Origin: Kitasatospora sp. NBC_01287
GTDB taxonomy: Bacteria; Actinomycetota; Actinomycetes; Streptomycetales; Streptomycetaceae
DNA: 64,000 bases
Assembly: GCF_026340565.1 (NCBI RefSeq)
Contig: NZ_JAPEPB010000001.1
Span: 7,104,001-7,168,000, forward strand
Direction of reading: 5' to 3'
Part shown: piece by piece, positions 23,923 to 32,245 of the stretch
Layout: the number at the start of each line of letters is the position of its first letter
Numbering within the stretch: the stretch's first letter is position 1
The notes under the pieces: generated by a model
The model's input: the letters and a program-made list of their open reading frames with translations, nothing else
What the model was told of the DNA's origin: nothing
The model's database searches: none
Position numbers and translations under genes: made by a program

Positions 23923-25550
23923 GAGCGCTTGCGCTGCAGCACGAAGGTCTCCAGCGGGTTGATCGACCCGTCCGGCTGGGCCACCGTGTAGTAGGTGACG
24001 TGGATGCTGGTGGTGCCGCCCGGCCTGGTGCCCGGGTCCACGGTGAACGCGGCGAAGCCGTAGGAGTGCTCGACGTCGCGCACGCCGACCCAGGGTGCCT
24101 CCTCGTTCACGTAGATCGGCGTCCGCTTGCCGTTGCTGCCCACCGGGCCGACCCCGGTGATCACCTTGGCCTTGGCCGGGGCGAAGAACTTGCCGTTGCT
24201 GGTGGAGGAGTTGCCGCCGCCGCCCAGCACCATGTGCACGGTGCCGCGCGAGGTGTCCATCACGTCGGTCGCGGTGGAGACCGGGTTGGGGGTCAGCGTC
24301 TCCGAGCCGGATATCGTGCCGCGCACCGGCAGCGAGCGCTCGTAGTCGTGCTCGTGGCCGCAGACCACCAGGTCCACCTGGTAGCGGTCGAAGAGCGGCC
24401 CCCACTGCTCGCGGATGCCGCGGTCGGCGCCGTTGGCGTCCGAGGAGCTGATCACCACCTGGTGCATGCAGACCACGACCCAGTCGATCGACTTGTCGGA
24501 CCGGGCCTGGCGCAGGTCCTGCTCCAGCCAGGCGCGCTGGGCGCCGCCGCTGTAGCCGTACACGTAGGTGTCACCGGCGTCCTGGTAGGCCACGTCGTCG
24601 TTCTGCAGCACCACCACGTGCACCGAGCCGACCGTGAACGAGTACCACAGCCCCTCGGTCTCCTCGTCGCCCCCGTTGCCCGGCAGGTCGAAGCGGGTCT
24701 GGAAGGAGGAGAAGCCGATCGGGCCGTTGGCCTTCTCGTTCTCGTGGTTGCCGGCCGCCGGCATCCAGGGCCGGTACCGCGCGGAGCGGGTGTTGTTGGC
24801 GAAGAAGCCCTGCCAGGTGCGCAGCCGGTCGGGCGTGATGTTGGCGTAGCAGAGGTCGCCGTTGAGCAGGTGGAAGAGCGGGTCGACCTGCTCGATGCCG
24901 CCCACGATGTCGGCCGCGGCCGGCGAGGCGATGCCGTTGGCGACCGCGGTGAAGCCGCCCTTGCCGTCCGGCTGCCAGGTGGTGTCCGGCACCGACTGGT
25001 CGCCGAAGCTGGTGAAGGTGAAGGCCTGCCGCCCGCGCTGGGCGGTGCGGAAGGTGCCGGCGTCCGGGCGGCCGCCGTCGTGCAGCGCGGCGTAGGTGTA
25101 GTAGGTGCCGGGGCGCAGGTTCTCCATCCGGGCGTGGTGGGTGTAGACCACCCGGTTGCTCGCACCGTCGGTGTAGGTGCGGGTCTCGGCCTGCACGGTG
25201 CGGCCGAAGCCGCCCTCCAGGGTGCCCAGTTGGACCCGGGGGTTGCGCACCGGGCCCTCGGTGCTCCAGGAGGCGGTCATCTGCCGGGTCGGGTCGGCGC
25301 CGAAGGTCAGGTGCAGGCCCTCGACCGGCGGGGCGCCGAGCGACTCGGGCCGGGTGAGCAGCAGCGGCGAGCCGGCCCCCTGGGTCGATGCACCGCCACC
25401 TGAGCCGTCGTCAGCGACGGCCGGGGTGGCGCCGAGCAGCGGTCCGGCGGCCAGCGCGGCACCGCCCACGGTGGCGGTCAGCCGCAGCGCGGTGCGGCGG
25501 CTCAGCGTGCCGTCACCGCTCTGCTCGGGGGCGTCGAAGGGCTGGTCCAC
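23910..25550 (-). CDS. TAT-exported metallophosphoesterase (purple acid phosphatase-like)
   Basis: This 546-residue protein starts with a twin-arginine signal (LSRRTALRLTA, then a hydrophobic run to about residue 45). A fibronectin-like N-terminal domain (FGADPTRQMTASWST) precedes the catalytic domain with FGDQS, NGDLCYAN, AGNHENE, CMHQ and GHEHDYERS, the metal ligands of the purple acid phosphatase group. It should release phosphate from organic esters outside the cell. GTG 25550 has AGGAG 5 bases upstream. Transcription is divergent from the trp leader. Confidence 0.88.
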   Translation of the reverse strand: MDQPFDAPEQSGDGTLSRRTALRLTATVGGAALAAGPLLGATPAVADDGSGGGASTQGAGSPLLLTRPESLGAPPVEGLHLTFGADPTRQMTASWSTEGPVRNPRVQLGTLEGGFGRTVQAETRTYTDGASNRVVYTHHARMENLRPGTYYTYAALHDGGRPDAGTFRTAQRGRQAFTFTSFGDQSVPDTTWQPDGKGGFTAVANGIASPAAADIVGGIEQVDPLFHLLNGDLCYANITPDRLRTWQGFFANNTRSARYRPWMPAAGNHENEKANGPIGFSSFQTRFDLPGNGGDEETEGLWYSFTVGSVHVVVLQNDDVAYQDAGDTYVYGYSGGAQRAWLEQDLRQARSDKSIDWVVVCMHQVVISSSDANGADRGIREQWGPLFDRYQVDLVVCGHEHDYERSLPVRGTISGSETLTPNPVSTATDVMDTSRGTVHMVLGGGGNSSTSNGKFFAPAKAKVITGVGPVGSNGKRTPIYVNEEAPWVGVRDVEHSYGFAAFTVDPGTRPGGTTSIHVTYYTVAQPDGSINPLETFVLQRKRSDTH

Positions 25551-25654
25551 AGGAACTCCTCGCCTAGGGGATTGGTGAAGGCCGCTCACGCTAGCGGCGG
25601 CGTACCCATGGGTGGTGAACGGCAACCGGCGCCCCACTGAACGCTTGCACGGGT

Positions 25655-25660
25655 TACAGT
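25655..25660 (+). promoter_or_regulatory. -10 element for a leaderless trp leader transcript
   Basis: TACAGT ends 6 bases before the ATG of the leader peptide, the distance expected if transcription starts at the ATG itself. No convincing -35 is visible. Confidence 0.45.
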
Positions 25661-25666
25661 GTTGCC

Positions 25667-25708
25667 ATGCGCAACCCGCTGCTCCCGCTCAGCTGGTGGC
25701 CGTCCTAG
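25667..25708 (+). CDS. trp attenuator leader peptide
   Basis: A 13-codon frame encodes MRNPLLPLSWWPS, with two adjacent Trp codons at 25694-25699 and a TAG stop. It precedes a tryptophanyl-tRNA synthetase gene and overlaps the first arm of a four-segment RNA structure. This is the layout of ribosome-mediated attenuation: a ribosome stalled for lack of Trp-tRNA at the WW pair frees the downstream arms. Synthesis of the peptide is a sensing step; the peptide itself needs no function. Confidence 0.85.
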   Translation: MRNPLLPLSWWPS

Positions 25709-25758
25709 GACGGCCGCGCATTCGACATGCCCAGGGTCGTCCGGACGGACGGCCCTTT
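25698..25758 (+). promoter_or_regulatory. Tryptophan attenuator (1:2, 2:3, 3:4 RNA arms)
   Basis: Four arms are visible: 1 GGCCGTCC (25698-25705), 2 GGACGGCC (25708-25715), 3 GGTCGTCC (25735-25742) and 4 GGACGGCC (25747-25754). Arms 1:2 pair perfectly; 2:3 and 3:4 pair with one G-U each. Arms 3:4 form a GC-rich hairpin followed by TTT, the terminator. A ribosome on the Trp codons masks arm 1 and allows 2:3, the antiterminator. Confidence 0.85.
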
Positions 25759-25826
25759 CGCGTGCTCCACCGCACGGGCCCCGCCGGACGGCAGCCCCGC
25801 CCCGCCCCGTGCAGAGGAGACGCAAG

Positions 25827-26825
25827 ATGACCGCCTTCCGCCCCCGTGTCCTGACCGGCGACCGCCCGACCGGCGCCCTCCACCTCGGCCACTACTTCGG
25901 CTCGTTGCAGAACCGGGTGCGCCTGCAGGCCGAGGGCGCCGAGCTGTTCGTGGTGATCGCCGACTACCAGGTGTTGACCGACCGCGACGTGGCCGACCGA
26001 CTCGGCGACTACGTAAGGGAGTTGGTGCTCGACTATCTCGCGGTCGGGATCGATCCGGCGCGCTCGGTGATCTTCACGCACAGCGCGGTGCCGGCCCTCA
26101 ACCAGCTGCTGCTGCCCTTCCTCTCCCTGGTCAGCACCGCCGAGCTGCAGCGCAACCCCACGGTCAAGGACGAGATCGCCCACTCGCGCCAGGCCCAGGT
26201 CAGCGGTCTGATGCTGACCTACCCGGTGCACCAGGCGGCCGACATCCTCTTCTGCAAGGCGCACCTGGTGCCGGTCGGCCAGGACCAGCTGCCGCACCTG
26301 GAGGCCACCAGGACCATCGCGCGCCGCTTCAACGCCCGCTACGCGCACGGGGCCGCGCCGATCTTCCCGGAGCCGGAGGCGCTGCTCTCGGCGATGCCGC
26401 TGCTGCTCGGCACCGACGGCGGCAAGATGAGCAAGAGTCGGGGCAACGCGATCGCGCTGGGCGCGAGCGAGGACGAGACGGCCCGGCTGATCCGCGGCGC
26501 CAAGACCGACACCGAGCGCCGGATCGGCTACGACCCCGAGCGCCGCCCCGAGGTCGCGAGCCTGCTGAACCTGGCGGCGTTCTGCCAGGGACTGGACCCG
26601 CGCGCGGTGGCCGAGCGGCTCGGCGACGGCGGGGCCAGCGCGCTCAAGGCGCTGGTCACCGAGGCGGTCAACGAGCACCTGCGCCCGCTGCGCGAGCGGC
26701 GCGCCGCCCTGGCCGGCGACCAGGGCCACCTGCGCGAGGTGCTGGCCCGGGGCAACGAGCGGGCGGCCGAGGTGGCGCAGGTGACGCTCGCCGAGGTGAC
26801 GGCGGCGATGGGGATGCGGTACTGA
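25827..26825 (+). CDS. trpS: Tryptophanyl-tRNA synthetase, attenuator-controlled
   Basis: This 332-residue class I synthetase charges tRNA-Trp with tryptophan. The HIGH-type motif is TGALHLGHY near residue 15 and the KMSKS loop is GGKMSKSRGN near residue 202. TPVHQAADIL-like residues and VGQDQLPHLE mark the Trp/tRNA side of TrpRS. ATG 25827 follows GAGGAG. In some streptomycetes a second, inducible TrpRS is controlled by ribosome-mediated attenuation and gives indolmycin resistance; the leader here fits that type, though resistance cannot be read from the sequence alone. Confidence 0.92.
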   Translation: MTAFRPRVLTGDRPTGALHLGHYFGSLQNRVRLQAEGAELFVVIADYQVLTDRDVADRLGDYVRELVLDYLAVGIDPARSVIFTHSAVPALNQLLLPFLSLVSTAELQRNPTVKDEIAHSRQAQVSGLMLTYPVHQAADILFCKAHLVPVGQDQLPHLEATRTIARRFNARYAHGAAPIFPEPEALLSAMPLLLGTDGGKMSKSRGNAIALGASEDETARLIRGAKTDTERRIGYDPERRPEVASLLNLAAFCQGLDPRAVAERLGDGGASALKALVTEAVNEHLRPLRERRAALAGDQGHLREVLARGNERAAEVAQVTLAEVTAAMGMRY

Positions 26826-26830
26826 GCGCT

Positions 26831-26890
26831 CGGCGGATCGCTCGGCGGATCGCTTGACGGATCGCTTGACGGATCGCTCGGCGGATCGCT
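26831..26890. repeat. 12 bp tandem repeat, five units
   Basis: Five units of CGGCGGATCGCT or TGACGGATCGCT lie 5 bases after the trpS stop codon. No gene is visible in the 342-base gap to the permease apart from this repeat and the permease control region. Confidence 0.85.
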
Positions 26891-26942
26891 TGGAGGAACC
26901 ACCAAGAGTTGGTACGTGTATGCGGCGATCGGCCAGGAGCTA

Positions 26943-26998
26943 TTGACGAGCGGAGTCACGCTTCCTAGATTCTCTCCAACGCGGAAATGAGTTTCCGC
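26943..26998 (+). promoter_or_regulatory. Permease promoter and operator
   Basis: TTGACG (26943-26948), a 17-base spacer and TAGATT (26966-26971) make a strong promoter. The predicted start near 26978 is followed by an inverted repeat, GCGGAAA-N4-TTTCCGC (26981-26998), a probable repressor site. The leader of about 190 bases contains a strong hairpin, GCCGGC...GCCGGC (about 27020-27051), but I recognise no known riboswitch. Confidence 0.6.
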
Positions 26999-27167
26999 AT
27001 CGTGGATTTCGCCACATGGGCCGGCCTCCCGTTCGCCGCGGGAGCCGGCAGGTGGGCGACGGCTGCGCCGTCCGCCAGGGCCGTCCCAGCGTCACCGTGC
27101 ACCGTCCCGCACTTCGGTCGTCGTTCCCGGGCCCGAAGCCACCGTTCACTGTGGAGGGACAACACCC

Positions 27168-28553
27168 ATGGCCCGTCAGGACCTGGAGCCGGAGCGGACG
27201 CACCCGGTCGACGAAGTACTGCCGTTCGGACGGATGTCGGCGGTCGCGCTGCAGCACGTGGCGAGCATGTACGCCGGGGTCGCCGCCCCGCCGCTGATCA
27301 TCGGCGCCGCGGTGGGCCTGAGCCCCGCGCGGCTGACCGCGCTGCTGGCCGCCGCCCTCTTCATCGCGGGCATCGCCACCCTGCTGCAGACCCTGGGGGT
27401 CTGGCGGATCGGCTCCCGGCTGCCCTTCGTCAACGGGGTCTCCTTCGCCACCGTCTCCCCGGTGCTGGCCGTGGTGGAGGCGAAGAGGGGCGCCGCGCTG
27501 CCGCTGATCTTCGGCTCGACCATCGTCGCGGGGCTCTGCTGCTTCCTGGCCGCCCCGCTCTTCTGTCGCCTGGTCAGATTCTTCCCACCCGTGGTCAGCG
27601 GCACGGTGATCACCCTGATCGGCGTCTCACTGCTGCCGGTGGCGGGCAACTGGGCGCAGGGCGGCAACGCGCAGGCGGCCGGCTACGGTTCGCCGACCAA
27701 CCTGGGCCTGGCCGCCTTCACGCTGCTCGCGGTGCTGCTCCTCAACCGCTTCCTGCGCGGCTTCGCGCAGCGGATCGCCATCCTCTTCGGCCTGCTGGCG
27801 GGCACGTTGGCGGCGATCCCGTTCGGCAAGGTCGACCCGCACGCGCTCACCTCGCTGCCGGTCTTCGCGCTCCCGCACCCCTTCGCGTTCGGCGCGCCGC
27901 GTTTCGAAGCGGCCTCGATCATCTCGATGCTGGTGGTGATGGTGGTCTCGATGACCGAGTCCACCGCCGACATGATCGCGCTCGGCGAGGTGGTCGAGCG
28001 CCCCGCCGACGACCGGACCATCGCGGCCGGGCTGCGTGCCGACGGCCTGGCCACCGCGTTCGGCGGGGTGTTCAACGGCTTCATCTGCTCCGCCTTCGCG
28101 CAGAACATCGGCCTGGTCGCGCTGACGAAGATCCGCAGCCGCTTCGTGGTGGCGCTCGGCGGCGGCTTCCTGATCGTGATGGGCCTGCTGCCGGCGGTCG
28201 GGGGACTGGTCTCGCTGGTGCCGCAACCGGTGCTCGGCGGCGCGGGCGTGGTGCTCTTCGGCACCGTCGCGGTGGCGGGGGTGCGCACGCTGGGCAAGGC
28301 CGATCTGTCGGTCGGCTCCAACGCGCTGATCGTCGCGGTGAGCCTGGCCTTCGGCCTCTTCCCGATCGCCTACCCGTCCTTCTACCACGCCTTCCCGCAG
28401 CAGATCGGCACGGTGCTGAGCTCGGGCATCTCGGCGGGCTGCCTGGCGGCGATCGTGCTCAACCTGCTCTTCAACCACCTGGGCCGGCGCCGCGCGGATG
28501 CGCCCGTGCCCGGTGCGGCGCCCACGGCCCCGGCCGCCGCGCCGGTGCACTGA
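27168..28553 (+). CDS. NCS2 family purine (xanthine/urate) permease
   Basis: This 461-residue membrane protein has about fourteen hydrophobic segments and NCS2 motifs: VALQHVASMYAG near residue 27 (the conserved His), TESTADMIALGE near residue 265 and AQNIGLVALT near residue 310. The QN-IG motif and the Glu in the middle are typical of xanthine and uric acid carriers. GGAGGG lies 9 bases before ATG 27168. The gene is alone behind its own promoter. The last codons are copied in a 13-base tandem repeat. Confidence 0.88.
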   Translation: MARQDLEPERTHPVDEVLPFGRMSAVALQHVASMYAGVAAPPLIIGAAVGLSPARLTALLAAALFIAGIATLLQTLGVWRIGSRLPFVNGVSFATVSPVLAVVEAKRGAALPLIFGSTIVAGLCCFLAAPLFCRLVRFFPPVVSGTVITLIGVSLLPVAGNWAQGGNAQAAGYGSPTNLGLAAFTLLAVLLLNRFLRGFAQRIAILFGLLAGTLAAIPFGKVDPHALTSLPVFALPHPFAFGAPRFEAASIISMLVVMVVSMTESTADMIALGEVVERPADDRTIAAGLRADGLATAFGGVFNGFICSAFAQNIGLVALTKIRSRFVVALGGGFLIVMGLLPAVGGLVSLVPQPVLGGAGVVLFGTVAVAGVRTLGKADLSVGSNALIVAVSLAFGLFPIAYPSFYHAFPQQIGTVLSSGISAGCLAAIVLNLLFNHLGRRRADAPVPGAAPTAPAAAPVH

Positions 28554-28579
28554 GCCGGTGCGCTGGGCCGGTGCGCTGG
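28541..28579. repeat. 13 bp tandem repeat spanning a stop codon
   Basis: GCCGGTGCACTGA, which ends with the permease stop codon, is followed by two copies of GCCGGTGCGCTGG. Confidence 0.85.
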
Positions 28580-28634
28580 GCCGGCTTCCGGTGGGCCGGT
28601 GGGATCGGCCGGTCCACCGGGGGCGGCCGCCCGT

Positions 28635-29114
28635 TCAGTCGCCCGCGTGGGCCCGGCGCAGTGCCGCGATGTCGAGCTTGACCATCTTGAGCATCGCGGC
28701 GGTGGTCCGCTGCGCCTTCTCCGGGTCGGGGTCGCTGACCAGGTCGATCAGCTCGGCCGGGACCACCTGCCAGGACACCCCGAAGCGGTCGGTCACCCAG
28801 CCGCAGGCGACGGGGGTGCCGCCGTCGGCAAGCCGGTCCCAGTAGTGGTCGACCTCGGCCTGGTCCGCGCAGCTGATCTGGAAGGAGATCGCCGGGTTGA
28901 AGGTGTACTGCGGGCCGCCGTTGAGGCCCACGAACCGCTGCCCGTTGAGCTCGAACTCGACCGCCATGACGCTGCCGGCCGGGCCCGGGCCGGCCTCGGT
29001 GTAGCGGCCGATCCGGCCGAGCCTGGAGTTCTTGAAGATCGAGAGGTAGTGGTCCGCCGCCTCCTCGGCCTGTCCGTCGAACCAGAGGCACGTGGTGAAG
29101 CCGTCGGTGCTCAT
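28635..29114 (-). CDS. VOC/PhnB-like protein
   Basis: This 159-residue protein has the PhnB/3-dmu-9_3-mt type of vicinal oxygen chelate fold: TTCLWFDGQAEEAADHYLSIF at the start, FVGLNGGPQYTFNPAISF in the middle, and CGWVTDRFGVSWQVVP near residue 110. Most members have no known reaction despite the methyltransferase-like family name. ATG 29114 has AGGAGG 6 bases upstream. It is 25 bases downstream of a methyltransferase gene on the same strand and may share its transcript. Confidence 0.85.
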   Translation of the reverse strand: MSTDGFTTCLWFDGQAEEAADHYLSIFKNSRLGRIGRYTEAGPGPAGSVMAVEFELNGQRFVGLNGGPQYTFNPAISFQISCADQAEVDHYWDRLADGGTPVACGWVTDRFGVSWQVVPAELIDLVSDPDPEKAQRTTAAMLKMVKLDIAALRRAHAGD

Positions 29115-29139
29115 TGCTTCCTCCTGACCGGGATGTCTG

Positions 29140-29820
29140 TTATCTCCCAGGTTGGTCCCAGACCATCCCGTGCGCCCGCCCGACACGCTGGAACCGGGCC
29201 CCGGGGAAGCGGGCCGCGTACCGCTGCTCGAACTGCTCCCGGCTGAGGTAGCGGTCACTGGCCCGGTGATCCAGCCAGTCACCGGTCCGCAGTCGGAAGA
29301 GCTCCCGGGCCTGGGTCGGCCCGCGCCGCGGCAGCTCCCGCGCGAGCGCGCGCACGGCGCCGCAGTAGAGCCACCAGCGCGGGGTGGCCGGGCGCTTGGA
29401 CACGGTGTCGATCAGCACCGCCCGCCCGCCGGGCGCGAGCAGCGAGCGGATGTGCCGCAGTGCCGCGTCCAGGTCGGGCAGGTGGTGCAGGGTCGCGGCG
29501 CTCAGCACGAAGTCGTATGGGCCGGCCGTCTCCAGCAGGCCCGCCGCCCGGTAGCGGACGTTGGGCCGCGGGCGCTCGCGGCGGGCCAGGTCGATCATCG
29601 GGACCGAGAGGTCGATCGCGTCGACTTCCGCGAACCGCTCGGCGAGCAGTACGGCGTGCCGCCCGCCGCCGCAGCCCAGGTCCAGTGCCCGGCCGCCGCT
29701 GTCCGGCAGCACGTCGGGGAGCCAGTCGGGGAGCCAATCGGCCACCGGGTCGCCGAGCAGCTGGTGCAGCCGCTCGTACTCCTCGGCGACGTGGTCGAAG
29801 GACTGGGCGTTCTCGTGCAA
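29140..29820 (-). CDS. Class I SAM-dependent methyltransferase
   Basis: This 226-residue protein has a class I Rossmann methyltransferase fold: ALDLGCGGGRHAVLLA binds SAM, then VDAIDLSVPMIDLA, and FVLSAATLHHLPD near residue 125, as in UbiE-like enzymes. The substrate is unknown. TTG 29820 is chosen because AGGAG lies 9 bases upstream. A longer frame to 29919 would run through the control region of the divergent GntR gene. A piece of this gene recurs at 32993-33038. Confidence 0.78.
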   Translation of the reverse strand: MHENAQSFDHVAEEYERLHQLLGDPVADWLPDWLPDVLPDSGGRALDLGCGGGRHAVLLAERFAEVDAIDLSVPMIDLARRERPRPNVRYRAAGLLETAGPYDFVLSAATLHHLPDLDAALRHIRSLLAPGGRAVLIDTVSKRPATPRWWLYCGAVRALARELPRRGPTQARELFRLRTGDWLDHRASDRYLSREQFEQRYAARFPGARFQRVGRAHGMVWDQPGR

Positions 29821-29899
29821 GGGGAGCTGCTCCTGGTTCCGCTGACGGACTTTCAAACTACCTCGCTCGCTTGACAGCTCGGCACGTCGGGGGCAGCCT

Positions 29900-29917
29900 G
29901 TACTACTGTCGTAGGAC
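29900..29917. promoter_or_regulatory. Candidate GntR/YtrA operator
   Basis: GTACTACTGTCGTAGGAC is an imperfect palindrome, GTnCTAC-N4-GTAGnAC, 17 bases before the GntR start codon. TTGACA at 29871-29876 is a -35 candidate. YtrA-type regulators usually repress their own ABC operon through such a site. Confidence 0.5.
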
Positions 29918-29934
29918 AATGGAGGAAGTAGCCG

Positions 29935-30330
29935 GTGATCGAGTTCGTGCTCGACGGCCGCTCACGGGTGGCCACCTACCTGCAGCTGGTGCTGCAGGTC
30001 AAGCAGGCCCTGCGGGTCGGTCTGGCCCAGCCGGGCGACCAACTGCCCAAGGTGCGTGAGGTGGCCCAGGCGCTGGCGATCAACCCGAATACGGTCCTCA
30101 AGGCCTACCGGGAGCTGGAGTTGGCGGGCCTGGCGGCCGGCCGCCCCGGCGTCGGCACCTTCCTGGTGGGCACGTTGGCCGGCCCGTCGCTGGCCAACCA
30201 GGCCGAACTGCGGGAGGAGTTGGTGCTCTGGCTGCGCAAGGCCAGGGCCGCCGGCCTCAGTCGTGACGACCTTGCGGCGCTGATCGACACCACGATCCGC
30301 GCCACCGACGAGGATGGGGGAAACACATGA
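29935..30330 (+). CDS. GntR family regulator, YtrA subfamily
   Basis: This 131-residue protein has the GntR winged helix (YLQLVLQVKQALRVG, then PKVREVAQALAINPNTVLKAYRELE) and only a short helical tail, as in the YtrA subfamily. That subfamily controls adjacent ABC transporters that respond to cell-envelope stress. GTG 29935 has GGAGGAAG upstream. Its TGA overlaps the start of the ABC ATPase. Two decayed pieces of this gene recur at 33041-33239. Confidence 0.87.
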   Translation: MIEFVLDGRSRVATYLQLVLQVKQALRVGLAQPGDQLPKVREVAQALAINPNTVLKAYRELELAGLAAGRPGVGTFLVGTLAGPSLANQAELREELVLWLRKARAAGLSRDDLAALIDTTIRATDEDGGNT

Positions 30331-31214
30331 CCGACATCGCTTTGGAAGCAACCGGGTTGGGCAAGCGGTACGGTGCCGCCTGGGCGCTGCGCGGCTGCTC
30401 ACTGCGGCTGCCGGCGGGGCGGATCGCCGCCCTGGTCGGCCCGAACGGCGCCGGCAAGAGCACGCTGCTGCACCTCGCCGTCGGCCTGCTGCGGCCGGAC
30501 GCCGGCCAGGTGCGGATCTTCGGCCAGGACCCGGTGGGCAACACCGAGGCGCTGGCCGAGATCGGCTTCGTCGCCCAGGACGCGCCGCTCTACCAGGACT
30601 TCACCGCCGCCGAGTTGATCACCATGGGTGGCAAGCTCAACCGCCGCTGGGAGGCGGCGCCTGCCCGCGAGCGACTGACGCGGCTGGGGATCGCGCTCGA
30701 CAGACCGGTCGGGCGACTCTCCGGCGGTCAGCGGGCCCAGGTCGCGCTGGCCCTCGCGCTGGCCAAGCAGCCCCGGCTGCTGCTGCTCGACGAGCCGATC
30801 GCCGCTCTGGACCCGCTCGCCCGGCACGAGTTCATGCAGACGCTGATGGGCGCGGTCGCCGAGACCGGTGCCACCGTGCTGCTCTCCTCGCACCTGCTGG
30901 CCGAGTTGGAGCGCTCCTGCGACCACCTGATCCTGCTGCGGACCTCGCAGGTCCAGCTGGCCGGCGCGGTGGAGGACCTGCTCGCCGAGCACCGCCGCCT
31001 GATCGGCCCGCGCACCGGGAGCGGGGGGCCGATCCCGGGCGTGGCCGAGGTGGTCCGGGCCAGCCACACCGACCGCCAGTCCACCCTGCTGGTGCGCACC
31101 GACGGGGCGGCCTTCGAACCGGGCTGGACCGTGCACGAGGTGACCCTAGAGGACCTCGTCCTCGCCCACCTCGCCGCCGCCGACACCCGCACGGCCATGG
31201 CGGTGACCGCGTGA
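30327..31214 (+). CDS. ABC transporter ATP-binding protein
   Basis: This 295-residue ATPase has Walker A GPNGAGKST near residue 39, signature LSGGQRAQV near residue 132, Walker B LLLLDEP near residue 152 and the switch His in SSHLLAE. Its weak Q-loop region and C-terminal extension fit the bacitracin/YtrB-type exporters. ATGA overlap with the GntR gene and GTGA overlap with the permease gene show a three-gene operon. The substrate may be a cell-wall-active compound. Confidence 0.9.
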   Translation: MTDIALEATGLGKRYGAAWALRGCSLRLPAGRIAALVGPNGAGKSTLLHLAVGLLRPDAGQVRIFGQDPVGNTEALAEIGFVAQDAPLYQDFTAAELITMGGKLNRRWEAAPARERLTRLGIALDRPVGRLSGGQRAQVALALALAKQPRLLLLDEPIAALDPLARHEFMQTLMGAVAETGATVLLSSHLLAELERSCDHLILLRTSQVQLAGAVEDLLAEHRRLIGPRTGSGGPIPGVAEVVRASHTDRQSTLLVRTDGAAFEPGWTVHEVTLEDLVLAHLAAADTRTAMAVTA

Positions 31215-32173
31215 TCTGGCTGACCTGGCGTCAACACCGCAAGCAGGCGCTGTACACGGCCATCGGCATCGCCGTGCTCGTCGCGCTGATGCTGCCCACC
31301 GGCCTGCACATGCACTCCGTCTTCACCGGCTCGGGCCTGGCCGGCTGCGGGTCCGCCGCCAGCCGCCGGCCCGACTGCGGCGAGCTCGGCCAGCAGTTCA
31401 ACAACCAGTTCGGCAGCCTCGGCTTCGTCGCGATCCTCTTCATGCTGCTCCCGCTGCTGGTCGGACTCTTCTTCGGCGCCCCGCTGATCGCCCGTGAGGT
31501 CGAGGACGGCACCCACCGGTTGGTCTGGACCCAGGGCGTCAGCCGGGTGCGCTGGGCCGCGGTGAAGTTCGGCCTGGTCGGGTCGGTCGCGGTGCTGCTC
31601 GCCGTGGTCTACGCACTGGGCGTGACCTGGTGGATCGCCCCACTGGCCAGCGCGGGCGCCGGCCGGTTCGCGTACGGCTACTTCGACGTCCAGGGCATCG
31701 TGCCGATCGGCTACACCCTCTTCGCACTGGCCCTGGGCCTCTTCGTGGGCACCGTGCGCCCGAAGGTGCTGCCCGCCATGGCCCTCACCCTCGGCGGCTT
31801 CACCGCCGTGCGGCTCGCCGTCGAGATGCTGGCCCGCCCTCACTTCATGGCGCCCAGGACCCTGACCTACGCGGTGACCGCCGTGACCTCGGGCCCCGGC
31901 GCCGATCGCGCCGCCGGTGACTGGGTCTACGCCGAGGGCGTGCGCAGCGCCGCCGGCAAGCTGCTGGTCAGCGACGGCCAGGTCGGCTGCTCCCCGGGCG
32001 CCGCCACGCCGGGGGACCTGTGCTCCAGCCTGGGGCCCGGCGCCTACAACTGGGAGCAGTACCAGCCGGCCGACCGTTTCTGGGCCTTCCAGGGGATCGA
32101 GACGGGGATCTTCCTCGCGCTGGCGGCCCTGCTCCTCTGGCTCGCGGTGCGGCGGATCCGGCGGATCGCCTGA
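31211..32173 (+). CDS. ABC transporter permease
   Basis: This 320-residue membrane protein starts with MIWLTWRQHRKQAL, a common start of actinomycete ABC-2 type permeases, and has six hydrophobic segments. Two Cys pairs sit in large external loops (near residues 45-55 and 260-275). GAPLIAREVEDGTHRLVWTQ is the typical coupling segment. GTG 31211 overlaps the ATPase stop. It ends the operon; a 22-base direct repeat begins 2 bases after its stop codon. Confidence 0.85.
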   Translation: MIWLTWRQHRKQALYTAIGIAVLVALMLPTGLHMHSVFTGSGLAGCGSAASRRPDCGELGQQFNNQFGSLGFVAILFMLLPLLVGLFFGAPLIAREVEDGTHRLVWTQGVSRVRWAAVKFGLVGSVAVLLAVVYALGVTWWIAPLASAGAGRFAYGYFDVQGIVPIGYTLFALALGLFVGTVRPKVLPAMALTLGGFTAVRLAVEMLARPHFMAPRTLTYAVTAVTSGPGADRAAGDWVYAEGVRSAAGKLLVSDGQVGCSPGAATPGDLCSSLGPGAYNWEQYQPADRFWAFQGIETGIFLALAALLLWLAVRRIRRIA

Positions 32174-32174
32174 G

Positions 32175-32216
32175 CGGGCAGCCAGGCAGCAGGTAGCGGG
32201 CAGCCAGGCAGCGGGC
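32175..32216. repeat. 22 bp direct repeat, two units
   Basis: GCGGGCAGCCAGGCAGC occurs twice, 22 bases apart, directly after the permease stop codon. Confidence 0.7.
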
Positions 32217-32245
32217 AGTGGGCGCGACGGGTGGTGGGCCGGCGG

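Noticed and set aside
26831..26890. Possible CRISPR or iteron array after trpS
   Set aside because: Units are 12 bases with no spacers and no replication gene; it fits the general tandem-repeat pattern of the window.
26978..27167. Known riboswitch in the permease leader
   Set aside because: I find hairpins but no conserved core of a purine, preQ1, xanthine or other recognised class.
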